15,289 nucleotides of DNA from JBBQSF01 sp038214085 (GCA_038214085.1 JBBQSF010000073.1:1-15289); one strand, 5' to 3'; shown: positions 7,149-13,690, counted from the stretch's first letter. Notes: generated by a model not told the origin, from the letters alone. A program made the numbers and translations.

Positions 7149-8072
7149 ATGAACATTCAGCATTTAAAAAAGACAGGCATTATACTTAAAGCTGCCTTTA
7201 AAAAATGGTTTAACCGTGATCCTTTTCGCGAAGGTGCTATTATTGCCTACTACTCCATATTTGCTATACCAGGTTTATTGGTTGTTGTGATAACCTTAGT
7301 AGGATATTTTTTTGGTGGAGATGTAGTGAGCGGTCATTTACACAAACAAATTGCAGAAGCAGTTGGAGGCGATACAGCTGATCAGGTTCAGGGAATCCTT
7401 GAAATGACCTTAAAAAGCAAAAGCTCAATGTGGGCAACTATCATTGGATTGTCAACAATAATATTTGGCGCAACAGCAGTTTTTGTAGAGCTTCAGAAAT
7501 CATTGAACATTATATGGGAAGTGCAAGCAAAACCTTCAAAATCGGGATTCCTGATGTTTATCAGAATACGTTTGTTTTCTTTTGGTTTAATCCTTTCAAT
7601 TGCTTTTTTGTTATTGATTTCATTGGTGTTAACTTCTTTAATAGCCGCATTAGGTACCTGGACACAACAATTCTGGTCAGGTTCACTGCTTACGCTATTC
7701 AATATCGTTAATATTGTTTTTTCGCTTGCTTTTATTACTTTATTGTTTGCTGTTATTTTTAAAGTACTGCCTGATGCCAAGGTTAAATGGCATTCGGTAT
7801 GGCTTGGCGCATTTCTAACTTCAATATTATTTGTTTTAGGCAAAACAGCTTTAGGTTATTATTTTGGAAAAGCCAGTCCCGGCTCAGGTTATGGTGCTGC
7901 AGGGTCAATTATCCTGATATTGTTATGGACATCATATTCTTCGATGATCGTATTTTTTGGCGCTGAGTTTACTAAGGTATATTCCGACATGTTCTACGGC
8001 GAAATACTTCCTGAAGTCAACGCCGTTAAACTAAAACCAAAAGCAAAAAAATTGACGAAAAAGAAAAAATAA
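7149..8072 (+). CDS. YihY/BrkB-family inner-membrane protein
   Basis: The protein has 307 aa. Family features visible: FREGAIIAYYSIFAIPGLLV near residue 30, the conserved GATAVFVELQKSLNIIW in the middle, and SPGSGYGAAGSIILILLWTS followed by FFGAEFTKVYSDMF near the end. About six hydrophobic segments are present, and the tail is strongly basic (KPKAKKLTKKKK). The frame is open from 7059, but that stretch runs through the terminator hairpin, so I take the ATG at 7149, which starts MNIQHLKKTGIILKAAFKKW. The family (once annotated as ribonuclease BN or virulence factor BrkB) is of uncertain function, probably transport- or envelope-related. Only a weak promoter candidate lies between the terminator and the ATG. 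It may be expressed by read-through from the mini-membrane/barrel unit. Confidence 0.9.
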   Translation: MNIQHLKKTGIILKAAFKKWFNRDPFREGAIIAYYSIFAIPGLLVVVITLVGYFFGGDVVSGHLHKQIAEAVGGDTADQVQGILEMTLKSKSSMWATIIGLSTIIFGATAVFVELQKSLNIIWEVQAKPSKSGFLMFIRIRLFSFGLILSIAFLLLISLVLTSLIAALGTWTQQFWSGSLLTLFNIVNIVFSLAFITLLFAVIFKVLPDAKVKWHSVWLGAFLTSILFVLGKTALGYYFGKASPGSGYGAAGSIILILLWTSYSSMIVFFGAEFTKVYSDMFYGEILPEVNAVKLKPKAKKLTKKKK

Positions 8073-8110
8073 TATTTATACCGAAACTGAAATCATAGTA
8101 GTCCAAAAAA

Positions 8111-8260
8111 ATGGACCCCAACGATTTCATGATCGGCTTTTACGAATTGCAAAAAAAATTCCAAACCAATATCGAGAACAAATTAGCCACGTTACATCTC
8201 GATAAGTTTCTCTTCTCGATGAGAGAGCCCATTCATTTGGATTATTTTTTTTTAACTTAA
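8111..8260 (+). CDS. Possible 49-aa ORF of unknown nature
   Basis: An ATG at 8111 opens a 49-codon frame (MDPNDFMIGFYELQKKF..., ending MREPIHLDYFFLT). It has a balanced composition with charged residues, unlike a random AT-rich frame, but no family is recognised and it has no clear promoter. It includes inverted copies of ATCGAGAA (8170-8177 with TTCTCGAT at 8213-8220) and repeated TCTCGATRAG. It could be the stump of a decayed gene or IS; it may equally be non-coding. The rest of 8073-8274 contains only a short GTCCA/TGGAC hairpin (8101-8116) without a T-run. Confidence 0.25.
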   Translation: MDPNDFMIGFYELQKKFQTNIENKLATLHLDKFLFSMREPIHLDYFFLT

Positions 8261-8274
8261 TCAGGTTAAGAGAA

Positions 8275-8341
8275 TGTGTGAATGATGTAATTTTTTCATG
8301 AATTTGTATAAGGCTTTCGGGTTATAAACTTCGCAACTTTG
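8275..8341 (+). promoter_or_regulatory. Conserved stress-type promoter module, copy 2 (most diverged)
   Basis: TGTGTGA-N3-ATGTAAT occupies 8275-8291. After 13 bp comes TGTATAAG (8305-8312), and after 21 bp CAACTTTG (8334-8341). Boxes deviate slightly from the other three copies, but order and both spacings are identical. The lipoprotein ATG follows 36 bp after the -7 box. Confidence 0.65.
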
Positions 8342-8376
8342 CAAGGCAATCTTAACATAAATTAAATTCAATTAAA

Positions 8377-8835
8377 ATGTCGAAAACCCAAATTTTAAGA
8401 AATCTGGCCTTTGCTGGATTACTTGCAGCAGTAATAATTGGCGGATGTAAATCCCCTGCCGAAAAAACCGAAGATGCCCGTGATAACGTTTCGGATGCAA
8501 AAGAAAATGTTTCGGATGCTAAACAGGATTTAGCTCAAGCAGTAAAGGATTCCATTGCTTTTGAAAATTTCAAAAAAGAAGCAGAAGAAAAAATCATCAG
8601 CAATAAAAAACAAATTGCTGATTTGAAATTAAAAACTGCAACTGCAAAAAAAGAACTCAAAGAGGAGTATTTAAAGAAATTGCAAGAAATGGAACTTGAA
8701 AATACTGCCTTGAAAAACCGCTTAGAAAATTACAAAGAAAAAGAAGCTAAAAAATGGGAAGTGTTCAAAAGTGAATTCAAAAGCGATATGGAAGGACTTG
8801 AAAAAGCATTAAAAAATTTCTCAATAAAAAATTAG
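8377..8835 (+). CDS. Coiled-coil lipoprotein, sll1863-type stress protein
   Basis: The product is 152 aa. The N-terminus is a lipoprotein signal (NLAFAGLLAAVIIGGCKSP; lipidated Cys at about 24). The mature part is almost wholly charged helix: a near-duplicated NVSDAKENVSDAKQDLAQAV segment, then a long Lys/Glu heptad region (about 60-130) typical of a coiled coil, ending KWEVFKSEFKSDMEGLEKAL. That ending resembles the sll1863 family of stress-response proteins common in Bacteroidota; this link is by pattern only. It is likely anchored on the periplasmic face of a membrane, perhaps as a spacer or scaffold. It is a single-gene unit directly behind promoter copy 2, with a weak terminator after it. 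Confidence 0.8.
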   Translation: MSKTQILRNLAFAGLLAAVIIGGCKSPAEKTEDARDNVSDAKENVSDAKQDLAQAVKDSIAFENFKKEAEEKIISNKKQIADLKLKTATAKKELKEEYLKKLQEMELENTALKNRLENYKEKEAKKWEVFKSEFKSDMEGLEKALKNFSIKN

Positions 8836-8890
8836 CTTATAATTCCTTTTTGCTAAGAGGTTGATTTCAAAGACAACGGGATGCTTTTTG

Positions 8891-8908
8891 AAACATTCCG
8901 TAATGTTT
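8891..8908 (+). terminator. Weak hairpin after the coiled-coil lipoprotein gene
   Basis: AAACATT (8891-8897) and AATGTTT (8902-8908) pair around a 4-nt loop, followed by TCTTATGATTT. The stem is AT-rich and the T-run is interrupted, so termination is only plausible. Just upstream, GAGGTTG at 8857-8863 resembles the start of the IS ends found at 13581 and 14957, but the similarity fades after seven bases. Confidence 0.35.
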
Positions 8909-8980
8909 TCTTATGATTTACTATCAACAATTTCTTTGACAAAAAACATGGTAAATATCGGTATTACAGGCTTTACCTTA

Positions 8981-9029
8981 AAAAAATCGTAAAAGCCCTT
9001 ATTGTGCTTAACTTTCTTTAAAGGGCTTT
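8981..9029 (-). terminator. Terminator overlapping the end of the radical SAM gene
   Basis: On the minus strand, AAAGCCCTT (complement of 9021-9029) pairs perfectly with AAGGGCTTT (complement of 8992-9000) over 9 bp, around a 20-nt loop containing the TAA stop codon. TTACGATTTTTTT-like sequence follows (8981-8991). The 5' arm encodes the Lys-Pro-Phe just before the end of the protein. Confidence 0.75.
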
Positions 9030-10375
9030 ACATACTTCGAAGTATCAAAATCAACAGGAGAATTTTCCGTATTCCGGTAAACAACTTCGCCAATGCTTTC
9101 CTTGTATCTGTTTCGTGCTCCAATATTAAGCGAAAAGAATAAAAGTGTTTCTACCAGACCTTTTATCACATAAGGCATTGAACGATTTAAGATAGAATTG
9201 TAACCGTAAATTTCTTTTCTGATATCATCATATCCTTTGAGTAGTCTTTCTGGTGTCATGTTTTTGGGAGAAATAACCACTTTCTTGGTATCATATTTAC
9301 TCCAATCGTCAGTTAATATCCTGCCTTCGCTTTTCAATTTTTCAAACACCAATGTGCCAGGATATGGAGTCATTAAACAGGACTGAAAAAATGCAGTTTT
9401 TGATCGCGACAAAAATTCATAACTAAGGTCAAATACGGCTTCCGTATCCGAATCAAGACCAAAAATCAATGAAGCCATGGTAAGGATTCCGTTGTCCCTA
9501 AGTTTTTTAACGGCCAGCACATTTTCATCAACAGTTTTAAGTGTCTTTCGGTAAGTTCCGATTCCATCGTCCGACATGGATTCAAATCCAATTAGTAAGC
9601 CACGGCAGCCTGATCTGTATGCCATTTTCATCAACTCTTCATCTTTAGAAATGCCAATTGAAGCCTGCCCTACCCATCGTTTTTTCAATGGAATTAATTC
9701 TTCAAAAAGTTCCATGGCAAACTTGCGGTTAAAAGCCACGTTATCATCAATAAAAAAGAGATTTTTTTGCGTACACGATTCAGCATCAATAATTATATCA
9801 CGAACAGGTTTATGTCGTTGTTTGGTTCCGAAAAACCTGGAAACAGTGCAAAAGTCACAATTGTATGGGCATCCGCGGGTAGTTTCTATGGGTGCAACTT
9901 TCAGTTTGCCAGAAGAACATTTAATCAAGTCTCTTTTGGGAAATATATGAGCCTGAAGGTCGGGAACTTGCGAAAGTTTGTATTTTTTCTTCAATGTTTT
10001 GCTTTGCACATCTGCCAATACTTGTTCCCAAAGACCACCTTCAGCTTCGCCTATAACCACTGCATCGCCATACAAAAGAGCTTCATCGGGCATAACAGAG
10101 GCATGAATTCCACCAAAAATGACAACTTTATTCCGCTTTTTAAATTCATTTGCAACTTCATAACCTCGAAGGCAGGTCTGGCTCATGATTGATATTCCTA
10201 CAACATCGTAGTCGCCATCGTAATTAGCCACTTCGCCATACACTTCTTCGCACACTTCTACTTCATGTTCGGGAGGAGTCATTGCAGCTATTAAGGATAA
10301 GGTTAACTGAGGTATTGCAAATTGATTAGGTCTTATTTCGCTTTGCAGACAGGGAGATAAAAGTAAAATTTTCAT
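9008..10375 (-). CDS. B12-binding-domain radical SAM protein
   Basis: The protein has about 455 aa. The N-terminal half is a cobalamin-binding-like Rossmann domain: MKILLLSPCLQSE, DYDVVGISIMSQT, then KVVIFGGIHASVMPDEAL and GDAVVIGEAEGGLW. No DxHxxG base-off motif is seen. The radical SAM domain follows with TTRGCPYNCDFCTVSRFFG, giving the CxxxCxxC that binds the 4Fe-4S cluster (Cys about 169, 173, 176 from this start). The C-terminal part (SCLMTPYPGTLVFEKLKSEG...) resembles DUF4070-type enzymes, a group that includes hopanoid methylases (HpnP-like). Such enzymes perform radical methylation or C-C chemistry on lipids or other substrates; the substrate here is unknown. In-frame starts at 10396 (ATG) and 10399 (TTG) would add 7-8 residues. 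I choose the ATG at 10373-10375 because relatives begin with MKILLL. It is a single-gene unit with its own promoter and terminator. Confidence 0.9.
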   Translation of the reverse strand: MKILLLSPCLQSEIRPNQFAIPQLTLSLIAAMTPPEHEVEVCEEVYGEVANYDGDYDVVGISIMSQTCLRGYEVANEFKKRNKVVIFGGIHASVMPDEALLYGDAVVIGEAEGGLWEQVLADVQSKTLKKKYKLSQVPDLQAHIFPKRDLIKCSSGKLKVAPIETTRGCPYNCDFCTVSRFFGTKQRHKPVRDIIIDAESCTQKNLFFIDDNVAFNRKFAMELFEELIPLKKRWVGQASIGISKDEELMKMAYRSGCRGLLIGFESMSDDGIGTYRKTLKTVDENVLAVKKLRDNGILTMASLIFGLDSDTEAVFDLSYEFLSRSKTAFFQSCLMTPYPGTLVFEKLKSEGRILTDDWSKYDTKKVVISPKNMTPERLLKGYDDIRKEIYGYNSILNRSMPYVIKGLVETLLFFSLNIGARNRYKESIGEVVYRNTENSPVDFDTSKYVKPFKES

Positions 10376-10441
10376 GTTTAAACTTCGCCTTTTCATCAAT
10401 ACGCCACATTATTTATGACGTTTCTTGAGGCAATAATTCGG

Positions 10442-10472
10442 CAAAGGTACTCAAATTGGATCTTATTGCAAA
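10442..10472 (-). promoter_or_regulatory. Bacteroidota-type promoter of the radical SAM gene
   Basis: On the minus strand, TTTG (complement of 10469-10472) is followed after 19 bp by TACCTTTG (complement of 10442-10449), an exact fit to TTG-N19-TAnnTTTG. The leader to the ATG at 10375 is about 60 nt. It differs from the four stress-type modules, which lack the TTG. Confidence 0.7.
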
Positions 10473-10600
10473 GCCCTATACTTGGTGTAAATATTCTACA
10501 GTTTTGATTTTTTTTACTCCAAACAGGAAATATTAGCACACAAACAATGCATTATCTGCCAAAACACATTTTTTTCAAATATCTGATTTTCAGAATAATA

Positions 10601-10667
10601 TGTGTGAAACATGTAACTTAATTCCCTCATTATGTAACACTTAATGTGTTGAATGGAGGTACCTTTG
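10601..10667 (+). promoter_or_regulatory. Conserved stress-type promoter module, copy 3
   Basis: TGTGTGA-N3-ATGTAAC at 10601-10617, 13 bp, TATGTAAC at 10631-10638, 21 bp, TACCTTTG at 10660-10667. The -7 box is a perfect TAnnTTTG. The region 10473-10600, between this and the divergent radical SAM promoter, holds nothing else I recognise. The lipoprotein ATG follows 77 bp after the -7 box. Confidence 0.78.
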
Positions 10668-10744
10668 TTATGTAATAAAAAACGGAAAATTTTAAACCAA
10701 CAAAAAAGGAATTAATTTATAACCATCAATAAAAAACAGAAATC

Positions 10745-10984
10745 ATGAAAACTTTATTTTTATTAGCTTTTGGAATCATTTTATTTGGCAGCTGCCAGAA
10801 AAGTAACGACTGCTTACAAACAACAACAACTTACCGCAATGTAGATAACGTATGGATTTTAATTAGTGAACACAATCAAACTCTGAGTATGGAAAATAAT
10901 GCAAACGTTGCCAGCAATAAATGTTTGAATGGTGTTATTTACACTGACTCAACAAAACTTGTAGTAAGTACTGTTTGCGAATAA
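10745..10984 (+). CDS. Small lipoprotein of unknown function
   Basis: The product is 79 aa. The signal peptide MKTLFLLAFGIILFGSC ends in a lipobox (FGSC, lipidated Cys17), leaving a mature chain of about 62 residues. It has three further cysteines (23, 60, 78) that could form a disulphide, and a Thr-rich stretch (QTTTTYRN) followed by strands such as NVWILISEHNQTLSM. I recognise no family. It stands alone after promoter copy 3, with no other gene before copy 4. No convincing terminator is visible in 10985-11145. Its inclusion in the same promoter class as the coiled-coil lipoprotein suggests a role in envelope stress; that is inference. Confidence 0.7.
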   Translation: MKTLFLLAFGIILFGSCQKSNDCLQTTTTYRNVDNVWILISEHNQTLSMENNANVASNKCLNGVIYTDSTKLVVSTVCE

Positions 10985-11145
10985 AAAAATCGAACTTTCA
11001 CTTATCATTTTAGAAAAGTCAAACGAATTAAATCAGGTATTAAGGTTATCATAAAATAATCTCCATCTCAATAGAGCCCCACCAAACCACCCGGAGTTTA
11101 AAAGCAATATTTCATGCCGAATTTTAAAGCATATATCTAAAACAA

Positions 11146-11212
11146 TGTGTGATTCATGTAACATAAATCCAAAATTATGTAACAATTAAAGAATAAAATG
11201 ATGCGATCTTTG
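11146..11212 (+). promoter_or_regulatory. Conserved stress-type promoter module, copy 4
   Basis: TGTGTGA-N3-ATGTAAC at 11146-11162, 13 bp, TATGTAAC at 11176-11183, 21 bp, GATCTTTG at 11205-11212. The -7 box has one mismatch to TAnnTTTG. It would drive the unit beginning with the 56-aa ORF and the second mini membrane gene. Confidence 0.75.
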
Positions 11213-11239
11213 TATTGTAATATTATAAATATATATAGC

Positions 11240-11410
11240 ATGGATCCATCACAATTAAATGATTCCGAAATCACGAATATTATTAAACATTTCGACGATT
11301 TTCCAAAACAACTCAGAGAAAATTTTTCACCAGTTTGGGATACAGATCCTTTACCTGAAAAGGGATCAGAAAACAAGCCCGAATCCGATGAATTAAATGA
11401 AATACAATAA
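11240..11410 (+). CDS. Small acidic protein of unknown function
   Basis: The product is 56 aa (MDPSQLNDSEITNIIKHF...), acidic and soluble-looking, with a Pro/Glu-rich tail (PLPEKGSENKPESDELNEIQ) likely disordered. The frame is open from an ATG at 11198, but that codon lies inside the promoter module, upstream of the inferred transcription start near 11217, so the ATG at 11240 is preferred. It has no signal peptide or membrane segment and matches no family I know. It is the first reading frame of the copy-4 unit, 69 bp before the mini membrane gene. The corresponding place in the copy-1 unit has no such ORF. Coding status is likely but not certain. Confidence 0.55.
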   Translation: MDPSQLNDSEITNIIKHFDDFPKQLRENFSPVWDTDPLPEKGSENKPESDELNEIQ

Positions 11411-11479
11411 GCCAGCAGTATAGCGTATCAGAGAGTATAAAAGATCAAATTTATAAACCAATTTATAAACCTAAAAATC

Positions 11480-11644
11480 ATGAGCAATTTACTTTATATC
11501 ATCGCAGTAATTTTGATTATTATTTGGGCTGCAGGCTATTTTGCATACAGCGCTGGTGGTTTAATTCACATTCTGCTGATAATTGCAATAATTGCAATAA
11601 TTCTTCGAATAATTAGAGGGAAAGGCCCTGTAGAATTTAAATAA
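11480..11644 (+). CDS. lmo0937/DUF5670-type mini membrane protein, copy B
   Basis: A 54-aa gene with two hydrophobic segments: LLYIIAVILIIIWAAGYFAY (4-23) and, after SAGG, LIHILLIIAIIAIILRIIRG (28-47), with a short basic tail. It aligns residue for residue with the protein at 6349-6534 (NLLYxI, IIWAxGxF, GxIHILLIIA, RxIRG), so the two are paralogues. It lies 31 bp before an outer-membrane barrel gene, as its paralogue does, and follows the small acidic ORF behind promoter copy 4. Its role in the cell is unknown; the family is often found among stress-induced genes. Confidence 0.85.
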   Translation: MSNLLYIIAVILIIIWAAGYFAYSAGGLIHILLIIAIIAIILRIIRGKGPVEFK

Positions 11645-11675
11645 ACTAAAATCAATACTAAAAAACTAAAAAAAA

Positions 11676-12320
11676 ATGAAAAAACTAATTTTAACAATTG
11701 CGGCAATTGCTCTAATGGGCAATATAAGTAACGCACAGGACAACACTACCGACCTTCGCGATCAGTTTTCACTTGGGTTCAAAATAGGAGGAAACTCTTC
11801 TAATGTATATAGTACTAAAGGCGAAGAATTTATTGCAGATCCCAAATTGGGTCTTGCAGGTGGAGTATTTTTAGAAATCCCAATTGGCACTTACCTTGGA
11901 ATACAACCTGAAATATTGTATTCACAAAAAGGTTTCAAAGCCACCGGAAAAATTCTTGGTAGTCCATATAGCATAACCAGAACAAGCACATTTATTGATG
12001 TCCCAATTATGGTTTCTCTAAAACCTAGTGAATTTATTACTATCTTAGCTGGTCCGCAATATTCTTATCTAACTAAACAAAAAGATGTATTTGAAAACGG
12101 CCTTACAAGCATTGAACAGGAAGCAGAATTTGAAAATAGCAACATCCGAAAAAACATTTTCTGTTTTACCGGAGGCATTGATATTACGATGAAACATCTT
12201 GTATTAGGAGCAAGAGCAGGCTGGGACATTCAAAAAAATAACGGCGACGGAAGTTCAACTACGCCAAGTTACAAAAACGTTTGGTATCAGGCAACCATAG
12301 GATACAGACTTTATAAATAA
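11676..12320 (+). CDS. PorT-like outer-membrane beta-barrel protein, copy B
   Basis: The product is 214 aa. A signal peptide (MKKLILTIAAIALMGNISNA, cleavage before QD) is followed by a barrel typical of the OMP_b-brl_2 / porin-family proteins of Bacteroidota: FSLGFKIGGNSSNVYS, LGLAGGVFLEIPIG, YLGIQPEILYSQKGFKATG, TFIDVPIMVSLKPSEFITIL, AGPQYSYL, LVLGARAGWDIQ, and a final strand VWYQATIGYRLYK. The LGIQPEILYSQKG and IDVPI...L elements are strong family marks. It lies in the second mini-membrane/barrel pair, 52 bp before ytxH, and likely in the same transcript. It is not a close copy of the barrel at 6547-7047. The cargo or function is unknown. Confidence 0.88.
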   Translation: MKKLILTIAAIALMGNISNAQDNTTDLRDQFSLGFKIGGNSSNVYSTKGEEFIADPKLGLAGGVFLEIPIGTYLGIQPEILYSQKGFKATGKILGSPYSITRTSTFIDVPIMVSLKPSEFITILAGPQYSYLTKQKDVFENGLTSIEQEAEFENSNIRKNIFCFTGGIDITMKHLVLGARAGWDIQKNNGDGSSTTPSYKNVWYQATIGYRLYK

Positions 12321-12372
12321 TTTACAGATTCTTAATTTCATATTATTATTCACAACATAAATAACAAACAAA

Positions 12373-12660
12373 ATGGAAAACTCAAACAACACAGTAAAAT
12401 TAATAGGTGCATTATTGGCCGGTGCATTAGTTGGAGCAGCAGTAGGAATATTATTTGCCCCTGATAAAGGAAGTAAAACCCGAAGTAAAATTGTTGGCGG
12501 CGCAAAAGATTTAGCGGAAAATCTGAAAATAAAACTGAAAAATGAAGCTGCTTATCTTCGCAAACAAGCTGAAGACCTTGAAGATCTAGCTGAAGAAAAA
12601 ATGGAAGAAGTATTCGAAAATATTAAGCAAAAAACAGAAGAAAAAAAACAAAGCAAATAA
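12373..12660 (+). CDS. YtxH-domain membrane-anchored protein
   Basis: The product is 95 aa. One transmembrane segment (about 8-27, VKLIGALLAGALVGAAVGIL) carries the YtxH hallmark GaLvGAAvGiLFAPDKGSKTR, followed by an amphipathic Lys/Glu helix (about 40-95) that could form a coiled coil. YtxH proteins belong to the general stress regulon in Bacillus; in Bacteroidota they often sit beside a holin-type gene, as here. It is probably anchored in the inner membrane with the helix in the cytoplasm. It is followed by a hairpin that may reduce transcription into the holin-type gene. Confidence 0.88.
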   Translation: MENSNNTVKLIGALLAGALVGAAVGILFAPDKGSKTRSKIVGGAKDLAENLKIKLKNEAAYLRKQAEDLEDLAEEKMEEVFENIKQKTEEKKQSK

Positions 12661-12675
12661 TATTGATTTTTGCTG

Positions 12676-12717
12676 GCGGTGAACCATCTTGCTTAAACAA
12701 GCCAGCTGGTTGACCGC
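12676..12717 (+). terminator. Long imperfect hairpin between ytxH and the holin-type gene
   Basis: GCGGT (12676-12680) pairs with ACCGC (12713-12717), and the stem continues inward through ACCA/TGGT and GCTT/AAGC to a small AAAC loop, with a few mismatches. TTTCGT follows rather than a full T-run. It could be a partial terminator, an RNA-processing site or a stabiliser of the upstream transcript. Confidence 0.5.
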
Positions 12718-12760
12718 TTTCGTATTGCACCGAATGTTAAACAAATCAAAAAAATAATTT

Positions 12761-13102
12761 ATGAAAGAGCAAGGAAATTTCGAGGAAATTACTGATAGTT
12801 TAAAAAATTACGTAGCTACAACTATAGAGTTGAATAAACTCAAATTAATTGATCGCACAGCACACCTCGGCTCCGGAATAATTTTCGGAATGATAGTAGC
12901 ACTTTTTGCAACTTTATCAGTTATTTTTTTAAGCATAAGTGCAGGGTTTTACCTTTCCTCCATATTAGGCGACACATTTACAGGATTTGCAATTGTTGGT
13001 GGATTTTATTTACTCATTCTGCTCATACTGCTCTTAGCCAGGAAGAAACTTGTTGATCAAACGTTACGCAATAAAATTATCAGAAAAGTATTTGGCAATT
13101 AA
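12761..13102 (+). CDS. Holin-superfamily-III-like small membrane protein
   Basis: The product is 113 aa. The N-terminal helix (EEITDSLKNYVATTIELNKLKLIDRTA) is amphipathic, followed by two membrane segments (about 44-67, IIFGMIVALFATLSVIFLSI; about 75-95, GFAIVGGFYLLILLILLLAR) and a basic tail. This matches the DUF1469/phage-holin III-like proteins often annotated phage holin family protein. In chromosomal stress clusters they are not phage lysis genes; no phage gene is nearby. The partner arrangement with ytxH upstream and the 138-aa gene 31 bp downstream suggests a membrane complex or shared induction; this is inference. Confidence 0.82.
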   Translation: MKEQGNFEEITDSLKNYVATTIELNKLKLIDRTAHLGSGIIFGMIVALFATLSVIFLSISAGFYLSSILGDTFTGFAIVGGFYLLILLILLLARKKLVDQTLRNKIIRKVFGN

Positions 13103-13133
13103 TAACAGTAATCGATACAAAATAATTTTACAA

Positions 13134-13550
13134 ATGGAAAACGCAACAATCACCAACCATTCTCAATTGTCAGCGCGCATAATGTTTTTGAAAGCAGAAC
13201 AATTAAGGCATGAAGAGGAAATCAAATATGAAATAAAAGAATTAGCTTCAACGTATAGCCCATTTTCTATTTTAAAGAGTTCAATTCATGACTTGTTATT
13301 TGACAAAGATGTACAATTCGATTTGGCTAACGTAGGACTAAAGATGGGCGCCAACTATATAATTGATAAAGTATTGGGGAAAAACCACAGCTTGAGAGGA
13401 TTTTTGAGCGCATTAATGGTTGAAAAAATCTCTGCTGCATTTATTCAAAAAAATATGACAAAAATAATTTCTACAGTAGGTAATCTTTTTCATTCAAATT
13501 CTAAAAAAGAAGTTGATCTGGAACAAGAAGAAGCTGACATCGAAATATAA
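13134..13550 (+). CDS. Unknown protein of the YtxH/holin cluster
   Basis: The product is 138 aa, starting MENATITNHSQLSARIMFLK. An open frame continues upstream to 13050, overlapping the holin-type gene, but the ATG at 13134 gives a clean 31-bp gap and a sensible N-terminus. The first ~45 residues form a charged helix (LKAEQLRHEEEIKYEIKELA), then SPFSILKSSIHDLLFD, a weakly hydrophobic region around 65-110 (LANVGLKMGANYIIDKVLGK, GFLSALMVEKISAAFIQ), and an acidic tail (EVDLEQEEADIEI). There is no signal peptide and no clear transmembrane helix. I do not recognise a named family. Position suggests it works with the YtxH and holin-type membrane proteins, perhaps as a peripheral partner. Confidence 0.7.
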   Translation: MENATITNHSQLSARIMFLKAEQLRHEEEIKYEIKELASTYSPFSILKSSIHDLLFDKDVQFDLANVGLKMGANYIIDKVLGKNHSLRGFLSALMVEKISAAFIQKNMTKIISTVGNLFHSNSKKEVDLEQEEADIEI

Positions 13551-13580
13551 AACATCTATTTATAAAAGATTATTGCTTAA

Positions 13581-13601
13581 GAGGTTGTTTAAATTTTAAA
13601 A
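13581..13601 (+). repeat. Orphan IS end upstream of the AI-2E gene
   Basis: These 21 bases, beginning GAGGTTGTTTAAATTTT, are identical to 14957-14977, the left end of the element after the AI-2E gene. They are preceded by TAA (13578-13580). No partnering right end is found before the AI-2E gene. The two copies form a direct repeat flanking that gene. Confidence 0.6.
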
Positions 13602-13613
13602 CATTAAATTCCA

Positions 13614-13658
13614 ATGAGCGAAAATACTATTCTTGAATCGTTAATTAATATGAAATAG
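13614..13658 (+). CDS. Possible 14-codon leader ORF before the AI-2E gene
   Basis: ATG at 13614 opens MSENTILESLINMK and stops at 13658, 32 bp before the chosen ATG of the transporter. It could be a leader peptide, a relic, or chance. Nothing but position supports it. Confidence 0.2.
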   Translation: MSENTILESLINMK

Positions 13659-13690
13659 AATTGGAAAGCGGAATAAAAAAAACCAACAAC

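Noticed and set aside
8191..8197. GTTACAT, an inverted ATGTAAC box
   Set aside because: Single occurrence with no partner box 21 bp away and no promoter in the matching orientation.
10649..10667. TTG at 10649-10651 as a -33 element for promoter copy 3
   Set aside because: It is only 8 bp from the -7 box; the expected distance is about 19-20 bp.
11137..11376. A 79-codon minus-strand frame over promoter copy 4 and the small acidic ORF
   Set aside because: It overlaps the conserved promoter module and shows no protein-like features.
12761..13102. Prophage, suggested by the holin-like gene
   Set aside because: No capsid, tail, integrase or lysin gene is nearby; holin-III-like proteins are common in chromosomal YtxH clusters.
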